Assembly (NCBI GenBank): GCA_020735665.1
Contig: CP085928.1
Coordinates: forward strand, 1,590,501 to 1,654,500
Direction of reading: 5' to 3'
DNA from: Lachnospiraceae bacterium GAM79
Lineage (GTDB): Bacteria; Bacillota; Clostridia; Lachnospirales; Lachnospiraceae
DNA: 64,000 bases
In this document: in pieces, positions 44,984-53,347 of the stretch
How positions within the stretch are numbered: position 1 is the first letter of the stretch
Layout: each line of letters opens with the position of its first letter
Position numbers and translations under genes: made by a program
Notes under the pieces: model-generated
Database searches by the model: none
Told to the model about the DNA's origin: nothing
The model's input: the letters and a program-made list of their open reading frames with translations, nothing else

Positions 44984-46069
44984 TCACTCACCTGCAAAAT
45001 ATGCATCTATACCATCTGCAATTCCTTTTGCAAGCAGATTCTGATAATCTGATGTTACAAGCTTCTGGTCTTCTTCTGAATTTGTCATATAACCGATCTC
45101 AACGATCGTAACCGGAACCTTACACCAGTTAATTCCACTCATGGAATCTGTCTCCCAGACACCTTCGCTGTTTGCCCCTGTTGCTGCTGCCATTCCGCTT
45201 AATACATCGGCAGACAACCGTTTACAGGAATCATAGATATCTGCATTATACGGATTATCCTTAGTCTGGCATACTGTCATAACACCGCTCGCATTTGTAT
45301 CTGTAGAACCATTTGCATGGATTCTTATAAATGCATCTGCCTTATCACTGTTTGCAAGTTCTGCTCTTGCAGCGTTACTGATATCGACATCATTGGATGT
45401 ACGGATCATCTTCACAGTATAGCCTCTTGCCTCTAATGCACTCTGAAGCTTTAACGCTACCTCAAGATTCAGTTCATATTCCTCTGTACCGGTTGTAACT
45501 CCTGTATTACCGGCTGAGACTTTTGCTTTCTCATCTTCCGCACCGGGACCTACCGGCTCTGTATCCGTATTCGGCGTTGCCTGATGACCTGCATCAATAC
45601 AGATCAGCTTGCCTTCGCCAACATTGCTTGTCTCCTGTGTTGATTCTTCTGTGCTGCTGTCATCACCACTGGATGCTGCTCCTTCTGCCTTTACAAATTC
45701 CGAATAAACATAATAGGTCTCACCCTTGATCGATACCTTGCTCCACTCATCGTTATAACCGATCCGGTCAAGCTCTACACCATCTGCAAGCTGCATCGCA
45801 GGATCTCCGTCTGTCGATGGTGCTGTTCTGACATTTACATAATCAGTCGTCGTCACCTTGTCATTTACGATCGTGAATCCTTCTTCATCCACCTGTGCTT
45901 CCGTCGTCGCTTCTGTTGTATCCTCTGTGGATGCTACATCTTCAGAAGCTTCTGTTGAACTCTCGGTGGTCGTCTTTTTCCCTGCATCCTTTTTCCCACA
46001 GGCTACAAGTACAAATGCTGAAAGAATGATCATCATACATATAAGTATTGTTCTGTAAACCTTCTTCAT
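44984..46069 (-). CDS. N-acetylmuramoyl-L-alanine amidase lipoprotein with SH3 domain
   Basis: A 361-residue exported protein. The signal ends in a lipobox FVLVACGKK (Cys near 24). A Thr/Glu/Ser-rich linker follows, then an SH3b domain (TDYVNVRTAPSTDG, YYVYSEFV, about 75-125), another linker, and an Amidase_3 domain with zinc ligands His in CIDAGHQ, Glu in EYELNLEVA and His in FIRIHANGS, and catalytic Glu in VTIVEIGYMTN. It cuts the muramoyl-peptide bond in peptidoglycan. GGAGG precedes ATG. The lipid anchor would hold it at the membrane's outer face. Confidence 0.93.
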   Translation of the reverse strand: MKKVYRTILICMMIILSAFVLVACGKKDAGKKTTTESSTEASEDVASTEDTTEATTEAQVDEEGFTIVNDKVTTTDYVNVRTAPSTDGDPAMQLADGVELDRIGYNDEWSKVSIKGETYYVYSEFVKAEGAASSGDDSSTEESTQETSNVGEGKLICIDAGHQATPNTDTEPVGPGAEDEKAKVSAGNTGVTTGTEEYELNLEVALKLQSALEARGYTVKMIRTSNDVDISNAARAELANSDKADAFIRIHANGSTDTNASGVMTVCQTKDNPYNADIYDSCKRLSADVLSGMAAATGANSEGVWETDSMSGINWCKVPVTIVEIGYMTNSEEDQKLVTSDYQNLLAKGIADGIDAYFAGE

Positions 46070-46127
46070 AAGTAACCTCCGTCTATATTTCTATATACCT
46101 AACGTCTATTATCGCATAAATATGGCT

Positions 46128-47507
46128 CTATTTCAACCAAAAAGCGATAAGCAGCCGTTTCATCGACTCATAATCTGACAAATGTGCCATTTCACATGCT
46201 GAATGCATAGCGAGTACCGGCATTCCCATATCGACTGCCTTTACCGGAAGATAGGATGAAACGATCGGACCCAGCGTGGTTCCACCCGGCATTCCTGTCT
46301 TATTGACCGTACGCTGAAACGGAATCCCTTCATCCTCACAGAGCACCTGAATCACTGCAGCAGCCTCGCTGTCTGTCACATATCGCTGAGACGCGCTGCT
46401 CTTTAAGACAACCCCATTTCCAAGCAGTACCCGGTTGACCGGATCGGATTTCTCCTGATAATTCGGATGTGTTCCATGTGCCACATCAAGAGAGATCAAA
46501 AATATCTCCGGAAGCAGCTCCTGTATGGTACGGCTCTCTCCGCTGTCTTTTAAGATACGTTCCGTTATCATCCGAAGCAGTCCGGAATCTGCTCCCTGTT
46601 TGGACAAACTTCCGATCTCCTCGTTATCGAAGAATACTCCGATGTCGAGATTCATATCAGATCCATTTGCTTCCGATATTTTTTCATCTGCCAATGCAGC
46701 TTCTGTTCCCTTACCTTTTTCTTCTTTCCACTTGTTTCCGGTTCGCACCAAAGATTCCAAAATCGCACTAACGGAAGATACATTATCAATTCTCGGTGAT
46801 GTAAATACGCCACTGTCTCCGATCATTTGGCAGGAATCGCAATTATATAAATACAGATCATAGTCTAATATGTCCGCCTTATCGATCTGAAGCTTTTCTG
46901 CAACCTCATCTAAAAAGCTATGCGGCTCATCCTTCTTCCAAAGCCCAAATACCGGGATCAATTCTTTCTGCGGGTCTAATTTTGTCTCTGCGTCTCCACG
47001 TTTCAGATGCGGCGCAAGACTCGGTATGATCGCAACCGGCTTCTCGGAATCATATAATCGTACCTCTGGATGAAATGCATCGCTGCCTTTTACCACTACC
47101 TTGCCGGCAAGTCCCAGCGGGCGGTCAAACCATGTCTTCATTAACAGTCCGCCATACGTCTCTATATTTAACATATGATAACCGCCTTTTTCCATATCGG
47201 CTGACGGCTTTAACTTCAGCATTGGAAAATCCGTATGACTGGTTGCTATCCGGATATGCTGCAGCTGCTTCGGCAGATGAAATGCGATCATAACAGAACT
47301 GTATGGTCTGACATAATAATCTGCTCCTGCCTGAAGCTGCCATTTGTCCTTTAACTTAAGCTCGGAAAATCCGTATTCTTTCAAATATTCCTCTACGTGC
47401 TTTACAACATGGAATTGGGTAATTCCTTTTTCTAACATATATTTTAACAAGCCTGTCTGTTCCGGCTTTTCTGATATGAGATCAACTTCTGTTTTTCTTT
47501 CTTCCAT
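46128..47507 (-). CDS. M18-family metalloaminopeptidase
   Basis: A 459-residue cytoplasmic dizinc aminopeptidase, of the aspartyl/lysyl aminopeptidase type. Metal and catalytic residues are seen in TSHTDFPML (His and Asp), SPRIDNVSS (bridging Asp), FFDNEEIGS (catalytic Glu-Glu), SLDVAHGTHP and the C-terminal MHSACEMAHLSDY (His). It removes N-terminal residues, likely in peptide turnover. GGAG lies 11 bases before the ATG. It lies on the opposite strand to tyrA, with a short shared upstream region. Confidence 0.92.
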   Translation of the reverse strand: MEERKTEVDLISEKPEQTGLLKYMLEKGITQFHVVKHVEEYLKEYGFSELKLKDKWQLQAGADYYVRPYSSVMIAFHLPKQLQHIRIATSHTDFPMLKLKPSADMEKGGYHMLNIETYGGLLMKTWFDRPLGLAGKVVVKGSDAFHPEVRLYDSEKPVAIIPSLAPHLKRGDAETKLDPQKELIPVFGLWKKDEPHSFLDEVAEKLQIDKADILDYDLYLYNCDSCQMIGDSGVFTSPRIDNVSSVSAILESLVRTGNKWKEEKGKGTEAALADEKISEANGSDMNLDIGVFFDNEEIGSLSKQGADSGLLRMITERILKDSGESRTIQELLPEIFLISLDVAHGTHPNYQEKSDPVNRVLLGNGVVLKSSASQRYVTDSEAAAVIQVLCEDEGIPFQRTVNKTGMPGGTTLGPIVSSYLPVKAVDMGMPVLAMHSACEMAHLSDYESMKRLLIAFWLK

Positions 47508-47565
47508 ATGCTCTATTCTCCTGTCTTTTTACTTTGTTTTCTATTGTACACCTTTTTAGTTTTTC

Positions 47566-47594
47566 TTGCTATTTTGATTTTATGTGTATATAAT
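47566..47594 (+). promoter_or_regulatory. tyrA-aroA promoter
   Basis: TTGCTA (47566-47571), 17 bp, TATAAT (47589-47594). Start of transcription near 47601, giving a leader of about 40 nt. Confidence 0.75.
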
Positions 47595-47606
47595 GTTGTT
47601 ACACGC

Positions 47607-47620
47607 TTTAACGCGTTAAA
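47607..47620. promoter_or_regulatory. 14-bp perfect palindrome at the tyrA transcription start
   Basis: TTTAACGCGTTAAA is fully self-complementary and lies about 6-20 bases after the predicted start of transcription. Position and symmetry suggest an operator for a dimeric regulator of aromatic synthesis. No such regulator is in the window. Confidence 0.4.
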
Positions 47621-47641
47621 CCCCAAAAAGGAGAAACAGCT

Positions 47642-48736
47642 ATGAATGCATTTAAAATTGGTTTTATCGGTCTTGGGCTGATCGGTGGATCGGTGGCAAA
47701 ATCTATTCACCGTATTTTCCCAAACTATACGATCATCGGCTATGATGTCAACACTGTAACCTTAAAAGAAGCGCAGGCGGATGGCACCTTAGATCATTAT
47801 ACAACAAATATCAGCGACATCGCAGACTGTGATTATGTCTTTCTGTGTGCGCCGGTTCATTATAATATAGAATATCTGAAAACTTTAAAACCACTGATCT
47901 CTGATTCCTGTATCCTGTCTGATGTCGGCAGTGTCAAATCCGACATCTACGATGCTGTAAAGGAACTGGGACTTGGTTCTCATTTTATCGGCGGTCATCC
48001 AATGGTCGGATCCGAGCGCTCCGGCTACGATGCAGCAACCGACCGTCTGATCGAGAATGCTTATTATTTCATCACCCCATCTCCGGACGCTCCGGCAGAC
48101 CGCGTGGAGGAATTCATGACATTTATCGGTGACCTGGGTGCTATCCCGATCCGATATTCCCCGGATGAACACGATAAGATCACTTCCTATATCAGTCATG
48201 TACCGCATGTGATCGCCGCATCTCTGGTCAATCTGGTACGGCATGCCGATTCCCCGGACGGAATCTTTAAATCTCTGGCAGCCGGAGGTTTTAAAGATAT
48301 CACACGAATCGCATCCTCAAACCCGGTAGTCTGGGAGCACATTCTACTCAGCAATCCGAAGAACATCGTGAATGGATTGAAGGAATATATTGAGCTTCTA
48401 AATAAAATGATTTATGATATTGAAAGAAATGACGCAAAAGACATCAATGCTTTCTTTGAGTCATCCAGAGAATATCGGGATTCAATCCCGAACAATACAA
48501 GCGGTGTTATCCGTATGCAGTATGAACTCTTTGTCGATATCCCGGATGAACCGGGCGCTCTGGCAAAGGTTACGGTACTGCTCGCTGATGCAGGCATCAA
48601 TCTGAAGAACTTCGGTATCTCCCATAATCGTGAAGACGAGGAAGGCGTTCTACGTTTATCCTTCTACGATACGGATGCATGCCGGAAAGCATTTGACCTT
48701 CTTGCTGATGCCGGATACCGTTTATATAACAGATGA
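47642..48736 (+). CDS. tyrA: prephenate dehydrogenase with ACT domain
   Basis: A 364-residue NAD-dependent enzyme converting prephenate to 4-hydroxyphenylpyruvate for tyrosine. The N-terminal Rossmann fold begins FKIGFIGLGLIGGSVAKSI. Substrate-site motifs are LSDVGSVKSDI and GGHPMVGSERSGYDAA. Residues about 294-364 form an ACT domain (YELFVDIPDEPGALAKVTVL, ADAGINLKNFGI) that would give tyrosine feedback. AAGGAG lies 8 bases before the ATG. aroA follows 51 bp downstream. Confidence 0.95.
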   Translation: MNAFKIGFIGLGLIGGSVAKSIHRIFPNYTIIGYDVNTVTLKEAQADGTLDHYTTNISDIADCDYVFLCAPVHYNIEYLKTLKPLISDSCILSDVGSVKSDIYDAVKELGLGSHFIGGHPMVGSERSGYDAATDRLIENAYYFITPSPDAPADRVEEFMTFIGDLGAIPIRYSPDEHDKITSYISHVPHVIAASLVNLVRHADSPDGIFKSLAAGGFKDITRIASSNPVVWEHILLSNPKNIVNGLKEYIELLNKMIYDIERNDAKDINAFFESSREYRDSIPNNTSGVIRMQYELFVDIPDEPGALAKVTVLLADAGINLKNFGISHNREDEEGVLRLSFYDTDACRKAFDLLADAGYRLYNR

Positions 48737-48787
48737 GACTACATAAAAAGGAAATGGACGATATAGCGTCCAGACAGGTAATACATT

Positions 48788-50059
48788 ATGATATTTTCCA
48801 GAAGAACAGGATTAAAAGGAACCCTTACGATCCCCGGAGATAAATCCATCTCCCACCGTTCGATCATGCTTGGATCACTGGCAGATGGTATAACCGAAGT
48901 ACATGGATTCTTAAACGGTGCAGACTGCATTTCTTCTATGAACTGTTTCCGCGAAATGGGTGTAACGATCGACCACAATGGGGATACCGTTATCATTCAC
49001 GGTAAAGGGCTTCATGGTTTGCAGGCTCCGAAAGAAACACTCGATGTCGGTAACAGCGGAACAACTACCAGACTGATGTCCGGAATTCTTGCGGCACAGA
49101 ATTTCAAGAGCCGCGTGATCGGTGATGCATCGATCTGCCGCCGCCCAATGAAACGGATCATGACCCCGCTCTCTCTGATGGGCGCTGATATCGTGAGCGA
49201 AAACGGAAACGACTGTGCGCCGCTTCTGATCACCGGAAAGCCATTACACGGCATCCACTACGATTCACCGGTTGCTTCGGCACAAGTCAAATCTTGTATT
49301 CTTCTTGCCGGTCTGTATGCCGACGGCGAAACCAGTGTAACCGAACCATATGTATCCAGAAATCATACGGAGCTGATGTTTGATGCTTTCGGTGTCGATA
49401 TCAAGACCTCCGGCACAACCGCAATTGTAAAACCTGCGGATAAATTATACGGTCAGAAGATCATGATCCCGGGAGACATCTCCTCGGCGGCTTACTTTAT
49501 CGCAGCCGGACTTATCACACCGGATTCCTGTATCACGATCAAGAATGTGGGTATCAACAATACCCGCGACGGAATATTAGAGGTTGTAAAAATGATGGGA
49601 GGTACGATCACCTACGACCGGCTGGATCAGCCTGGTGAACCTTCTGCCGATATCACTGTACAAACATCAGATTTAAAAGGTTGTGTGATCCAAGGCTCTC
49701 TGATTCCGAAGTTGATCGACGAGATTCCGATCATTGCCATCATGGCATGCTTCGCAAAAGGCCAGACCGTTATCAAAGATGCACAGGAACTGAAGGTGAA
49801 GGAATCAAACCGGATCGATGTTATGGTGAGAAATCTTTCCGCTATGGGCGCAGATATTACTGCTACCGATGATGGCATGATCATCCATGGCGGCAAGCCG
49901 CTTCACGGCGCTGTCATCGACAGCCATCTCGATCACCGGATCGCCATGAGCTTTGCCATTGCCGGACTTAACGCCGACGGCGACACAGAGATCCTTGGCA
50001 GCGACTGCGTAAATATCTCCTACCCGACCTTCTATCAGGATCTCGCCGGGCTGAGATAA
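48788..50059 (+). CDS. aroA: 3-phosphoshikimate 1-carboxyvinyltransferase (EPSP synthase)
   Basis: A 423-residue enzyme joining PEP to shikimate 3-phosphate. Motifs are PGDKSISHRSIMLG near residue 17, LDVGNSGTTTRLMSG near 86, PGDISSAAYFIAAG, DEIPIIAIMACFAKG, KESNRIDVM and DSHLDHRIAMSFAIAG. These resemble the class II (Firmicute-like) form, though class assignment needs alignment. The ribosome site is weak (AGGTAA), consistent with read-through from tyrA. The gene ends just before a long imperfect palindrome that probably terminates it. Confidence 0.95.
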   Translation: MIFSRRTGLKGTLTIPGDKSISHRSIMLGSLADGITEVHGFLNGADCISSMNCFREMGVTIDHNGDTVIIHGKGLHGLQAPKETLDVGNSGTTTRLMSGILAAQNFKSRVIGDASICRRPMKRIMTPLSLMGADIVSENGNDCAPLLITGKPLHGIHYDSPVASAQVKSCILLAGLYADGETSVTEPYVSRNHTELMFDAFGVDIKTSGTTAIVKPADKLYGQKIMIPGDISSAAYFIAAGLITPDSCITIKNVGINNTRDGILEVVKMMGGTITYDRLDQPGEPSADITVQTSDLKGCVIQGSLIPKLIDEIPIIAIMACFAKGQTVIKDAQELKVKESNRIDVMVRNLSAMGADITATDDGMIIHGGKPLHGAVIDSHLDHRIAMSFAIAGLNADGDTEILGSDCVNISYPTFYQDLAGLR

Positions 50060-50066
50060 ATAATCC

Positions 50067-50353
50067 TCGGACGCTGGGATGAATGTATCAACATTTCTGA
50101 TAGGGAATTACAAAAAAATCCTGCTGCCCTGCTATGTCAAAAGACAAGCAAGTTTTCTATTCGGTTCGCACATTTATTAGTCAGCAGTCGCCCAAACTCA
50201 CCCTTACGGGTTCAAACATGGGCTTGGTGCTGACAATTCGTGCAAACCTCATAACGAAAACTTCGCTTACGTCTTTCGTACATAGCCGGGCAGCAGGATT
50301 TTTATTGTAATTTCCTTATATAATATCTCGATATAACTCATCCCAGCGTCCGA
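50067..50353 (+). repeat. long imperfect palindrome A (287 bp), structured element after aroA
   Basis: TCGGACGCTGGGATGA (50067-50082) and its exact complement (50338-50353) close a hairpin. Further pairs include CCTGCTGCCC/GGGCAGCAGG (50120-50300), AAGCAAGTTTTC with GAAAACTTCGCTT (one bulge), GGTTCGCAC/GTGCAAACC, GTCAGCA/TGCTGAC, GCCCA/TGGGC and apical ACCC-TTAC-GGGT. Thus nearly the whole length folds as one rod. GGGCAGCAGGATTTTT would work as terminator for aroA. Core 50153-50260 recurs in element B. No ORF of note. Confidence 0.85.
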
Positions 50354-50380
50354 CAGTTTCAAATCGCTGCAATACAGAAG

Positions 50381-50693
50381 TTCTGTAAAATACATTGTGG
50401 CTCATCTGATTGGCGAATTAATTTTGACCTAAAGCTGTGCATAAAAATATTGCCGGGTTGTTATATACACAAGACATTAGTTGTATTTTCGTTATGAGGT
50501 TTGCACTAGCTGTCAACATCAAGCCCATGTCTGAACCCGTAAGGGTGAGTTTGGGCGACTGCTGACAAATCAGCGTGCGAACCGAATAGAAAATATACTT
50601 GTCTTTGTATATAACAATCCCGGCAGTAGTATTTATGTGCAGCTCAGGTCATAACTTAATATCATCCAGATGAGCGCAAGGTATTTTACAGAA
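50381..50693 (-). repeat. long imperfect palindrome B (313 bp), structured element after queA
   Basis: TTCTGTAAAATAC (50381-50393) pairs exactly with its complement at 50681-50693, which overlaps the queA stop codon. Inner pairs include TGCCGGG/CCCGGCA, GTATATAAC/GTTATATAC, TATTTTC/GAAAATA, GGTTCGCAC/GTGCAAACC and TGTTGAC/GTCAGCA, read on the minus strand. Core 50487-50594 is the near-identical reverse copy of the core of element A, and in both copies the core has the same sense as the gene before it. The outer stems share no sequence with those of A yet pair fully. The minus-strand 3' arm ends in T5 and can terminate queA. Confidence 0.85.
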
Positions 50694-51711
50694 TCAACAT
50701 GGCATCGCCGAAGGAGAAGAAACGATAGCGTTCTTCCACTGCTACCTTGTAGGCTTCAAGAATCTTCTCACGGCTGTAAAGTGCTGATACCAGCATCAAC
50801 AACGTGGATTCCGGCAGATGGAAGTTCGTGATCAGTCCATCGATGGCTTTGAACTTATAGCCCGGATAGATGAAGATATCTGTCCAGCCACTACAGGCAC
50901 GAAGCATACCATTCTCATCGGCTACTGTTTCCAGCGTTCTCGTACTGGTCGTTCCGACTGCAATGATTCGACCGCCATTTTTCTTTGTCTCATTGATCGT
51001 CTCTGCTGCTTTCTCATCGATCACATAGAATTCCGAATGCATATGATGATCCAGAATGTTGTCCTCTTTTACCGGACGGAATGTTCCAAGTCCGACATGA
51101 AGCGTTACATGTGCGATCTTGATGCCTTTTGCCTTGATCTCCTCTAAAAGCTCCTTTGTAAAATGAAGTCCGGCTGTTGGCGCTGCAGCAGAACCTTCAT
51201 GCTCTGCATAGACAGTCTGATAACGGTTCTTGTCTTCCAATTTATGTGTGATATATGGTGGGAGTGGCATTTGTCCGAGTTCATCTAAGATCTCCTCAAA
51301 GATTCCCTCGTATTCAAAACGAACAATACGATTTCCCTCTTCCACGATATCGATGACTTCACCAACCAGTTTGCCGCCACCAAAGATGATCCTTGCACCG
51401 ACTCTGGCTTTCTTTCCCGGCTTTACAAGCGTCTCCCATGTACAATCATCCAAACGCTTCAATAACAGCACCTCAATAGCCGCTCCTGTTCCTTCTTTTT
51501 CACCGATCAGTCTGGCAGGAATCACCTTTGTATCATTAATAACCAGACAGTCGCCTTCTTTCAGATATGATATTACATCATAAAAATGTTTATGTTCGAT
51601 GGTTCCTTCTTCTCTATCTAAAACCATTAATCTCGAATTATCACGCTTTAAGAGTGGGTCCTGTGCGATCAACTCCTGAGGCAGATCATAGTAAAAATCT
51701 GATAACTGCAT
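50686..51711 (-). CDS. queA: S-adenosylmethionine:tRNA ribosyltransferase-isomerase
   Basis: A 341-residue enzyme that adds the cyclopentene-diol precursor (epoxyqueuosine step) to tRNA wobble base preQ1. Marks are [17 protein letters not shown] at the start, [57 protein letters not shown] and [31 protein letters not shown] precedes the ATG at 51711; a longer frame starts 8 codons up without support. No tgt or other que gene is adjacent in the window. Confidence 0.95.
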   Translation of the reverse strand: MQLSDFYYDLPQELIAQDPLLKRDNSRLMVLDREEGTIEHKHFYDVISYLKEGDCLVINDTKVIPARLIGEKEGTGAAIEVLLLKRLDDCTWETLVKPGKKARVGARIIFGGGKLVGEVIDIVEEGNRIVRFEYEGIFEEILDELGQMPLPPYITHKLEDKNRYQTVYAEHEGSAAAPTAGLHFTKELLEEIKAKGIKIAHVTLHVGLGTFRPVKEDNILDHHMHSEFYVIDEKAAETINETKKNGGRIIAVGTTSTRTLETVADENGMLRACSGWTDIFIYPGYKFKAIDGLITNFHLPESTLLMLVSALYSREKILEAYKVAVEERYRFFSFGDAMLIL

Positions 51712-51840
51712 TTTCTTATCCTCCTTAAAACTCAACTATGATAATGCCACGTTTTATGTCTAAATGCAAGGAAGAAAATGAAGCAGCCAGCCTTAGTGAG
51801 AGTGCTTTTTACTTTATAGAACGAACTTTCCTATATAGCA

Positions 51841-51877
51841 AAAATCCGGATACAGCAATTCTGCCATATCCGGACTT
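51841..51877. terminator. terminator after the Rpn-like gene
   Basis: ATCCGGATA pairs with TATCCGGA around 14 nt; A/T-runs flank both sides. AAAATCCGGATACAGCA from its left arm recurs at 52709-52725 beside the same gene's other end. Confidence 0.7.
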
Positions 51878-51915
51878 CTACTAAAATATACATGTTATCT
51901 GTTCTGCTTATGTCT

Positions 51916-52590
51916 TTATCCTATGATTGCCTTGATTTCAGCTTCACTCATTTCGGTTACATCCATGATCTGCTCCAAGGAATAGCCTTTCTTATGCATT
52001 TTCAGGATAATACCAGCTCTTTCTTCCGACCTTCCAACAGCCTTGCCTCGTGCTTCGCCTATCGCTATTCCAGCGGCTTCGCCCTTTGCATATCCCATTT
52101 CCTCTACGCCTTCACTCAGATTGCACATGATCTTCACCCCATCTCTTATACCGCGTCTCTCTACCGGTATATCATACTCCTGTTTCATAAGCTTCAATTT
52201 TTGTTCTGCCGTCATTGTCTGCGACGCTTCCAGATTGATGATCATTTTTGCCAGTCCATCCCTCATCCGCACATAGAAAATGATGTCAAAACACACCTTG
52301 CCCTCATCGATCTCGGAACTTTCTGTGTTCAGCCCGACAATCCGTTCACCGGTTCCGGCATCTACCATTTCTTTGTTCGTTAGTCCGGGTTCTACCGGAA
52401 CCTGACTGATATACGGTTCGCCCTCGATCAGCGAAGCAACCATATCTGCATCCATACCTTTAAATTCTTCTACTAACCTGATCAGTATATGCGCCAATAT
52501 GATCTTCTGTCCAAGCAAGCGCTTGGCACTGGCATCATACTGTGCTTTCTGATATGTCGCATCAGCGGAATATACTAATTCATTATCCAT
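51916..52590 (-). CDS. Rpn-like PD-(D/E)XK nuclease-family protein, internally shortened
   Basis: A 224-residue member of the transposase-related Rpn/PDDEXK family common in gut Firmicutes. It starts MDNELVYSADATYQKAQYDA and keeps the FDIIFYVRM strand and IINLEAS (a possible E-x-x of the active site). Then it jumps straight to MTAEQKLKLMKQEYDIP, IMCNLSEGVEEMGYAKG and a GEA/GRA-rich helical tail. Relatives I know are near 300 residues, with more of the nuclease fold at that junction, so about 80-100 residues seem missing in frame. Activity is doubtful. ATG 52590 has AGGAAAG upstream. Confidence 0.65.
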   Translation of the reverse strand: MDNELVYSADATYQKAQYDASAKRLLGQKIILAHILIRLVEEFKGMDADMVASLIEGEPYISQVPVEPGLTNKEMVDAGTGERIVGLNTESSEIDEGKVCFDIIFYVRMRDGLAKMIINLEASQTMTAEQKLKLMKQEYDIPVERRGIRDGVKIMCNLSEGVEEMGYAKGEAAGIAIGEARGKAVGRSEERAGIILKMHKKGYSLEQIMDVTEMSEAEIKAIIG

Positions 52591-52751
52591 GTTCCATCTT
52601 CTTTCCTGACAGAACAGAATAACATGCGTATTTTTTTGCTTAGTATATTGCCGCCATCTCTCCAAATTTGATTGTAACGGATATCAAAGGGGAAAACAAG
52701 TTTAACCATAAAAAATCCGGATACAGCATCTCATATCAAATAAAATATAAC

Positions 52752-52810
52752 AAAACCCCTGTCTGCTATAGATTCATATATTTCTCATATCCATAACAGG
52801 CAAGGGTTTT
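52752..52810. terminator. terminator after the small secreted protein
   Basis: AAAACC-CCTGT pairs with ACAGG-CAA-GGGTTTT around a 33-nt loop; T-run on plus, A-run on the minus-strand side. It lies 18 bp beyond the stop at 52828. Confidence 0.7.
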
Positions 52811-52827
52811 ATAAATTTATTTTCTAA

Positions 52828-53205
52828 TTATTTTATCTTCCATGTCTTTACATATCCAATGGATTTCTTTTTCATCTGTTTCTTTAAAGCTATCTTTATC
52901 ATATTGGCAAATGCCTCTCCACCAAGGGATACTACGGTATAACCTTCCAGTTCTGACGGAATATTCAAGACTGCCTTTCCTTCCACAATCTTCAACATAA
53001 GACCGCCTTCAACACCCTTTACAATCTCTATGGTCTTCTTTTCTTTATCCAGTATGCGATACTGATAATATCGATTCTCCGTTGTATAAATCGTATCAGT
53101 CTCTTCTGCATGCACTTCAGATACCGTAGATATCGTTCCCTGATTTTCAAATAATTCCCCGATCATCCCTGCTGCCATGACAAGCACCATAGCTACTGCC
53201 ATCAT
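52828..53205 (-). CDS. small secreted protein, BspA-type leucine-rich-repeat fragment
   Basis: From ATG 53205 it has 125 residues: a hydrophobic N-terminus (MMAVAMVLVMAAGMIGEL), a spacer to VHAEE, then YYQYRILDKEKKTIEIVKG and LNIPSELEGYTVVSLGGEAF. The last two resemble one unit of BspA-type leucine-rich surface proteins. It breaks off after one unit, with a Lys-rich end. The good AAGGAG lies 21 bases further upstream and points to an ATA codon (53224-53226) that would start GKRKLQMMAVAM, a proper signal peptide. Either a rare ATA start is used or the start codon has mutated. The gene looks like a remnant. Confidence 0.55.
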   Translation of the reverse strand: MMAVAMVLVMAAGMIGELFENQGTISTVSEVHAEETDTIYTTENRYYQYRILDKEKKTIEIVKGVEGGLMLKIVEGKAVLNIPSELEGYTVVSLGGEAFANMIKIALKKQMKKKSIGYVKTWKIK

Positions 53206-53280
53206 TTGTAACTTTCTTTTTCCTATCTTCTCTCCTTCTTATCCCTATAACCAAAAGGGTCTGAACAATCTGATATACCA

Positions 53281-53318
53281 AACCGGAGAATACCTGCATT
53301 ACAAATATCCTCCGGTTC
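53281..53318. terminator. hairpin after pheT
   Basis: ACCGGAG and CTCCGGT arms, with ATA/TAT inside, about 30 bp beyond the pheT stop. No clear T-tract, so termination is uncertain. Confidence 0.45.
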
Positions 53319-53347
53319 ATAATACCAGAATTATCTAAACCTGTAAA

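Noticed and set aside
50067-50693. Insertion sequence or transposase remnant
   Set aside because: No ORF fits a transposase and no target-site duplication could be seen; a non-autonomous element remains possible.
53281-53318. Regulatory RNA after pheT
   Set aside because: A simple hairpin without further structure; kept only as a weak terminator.
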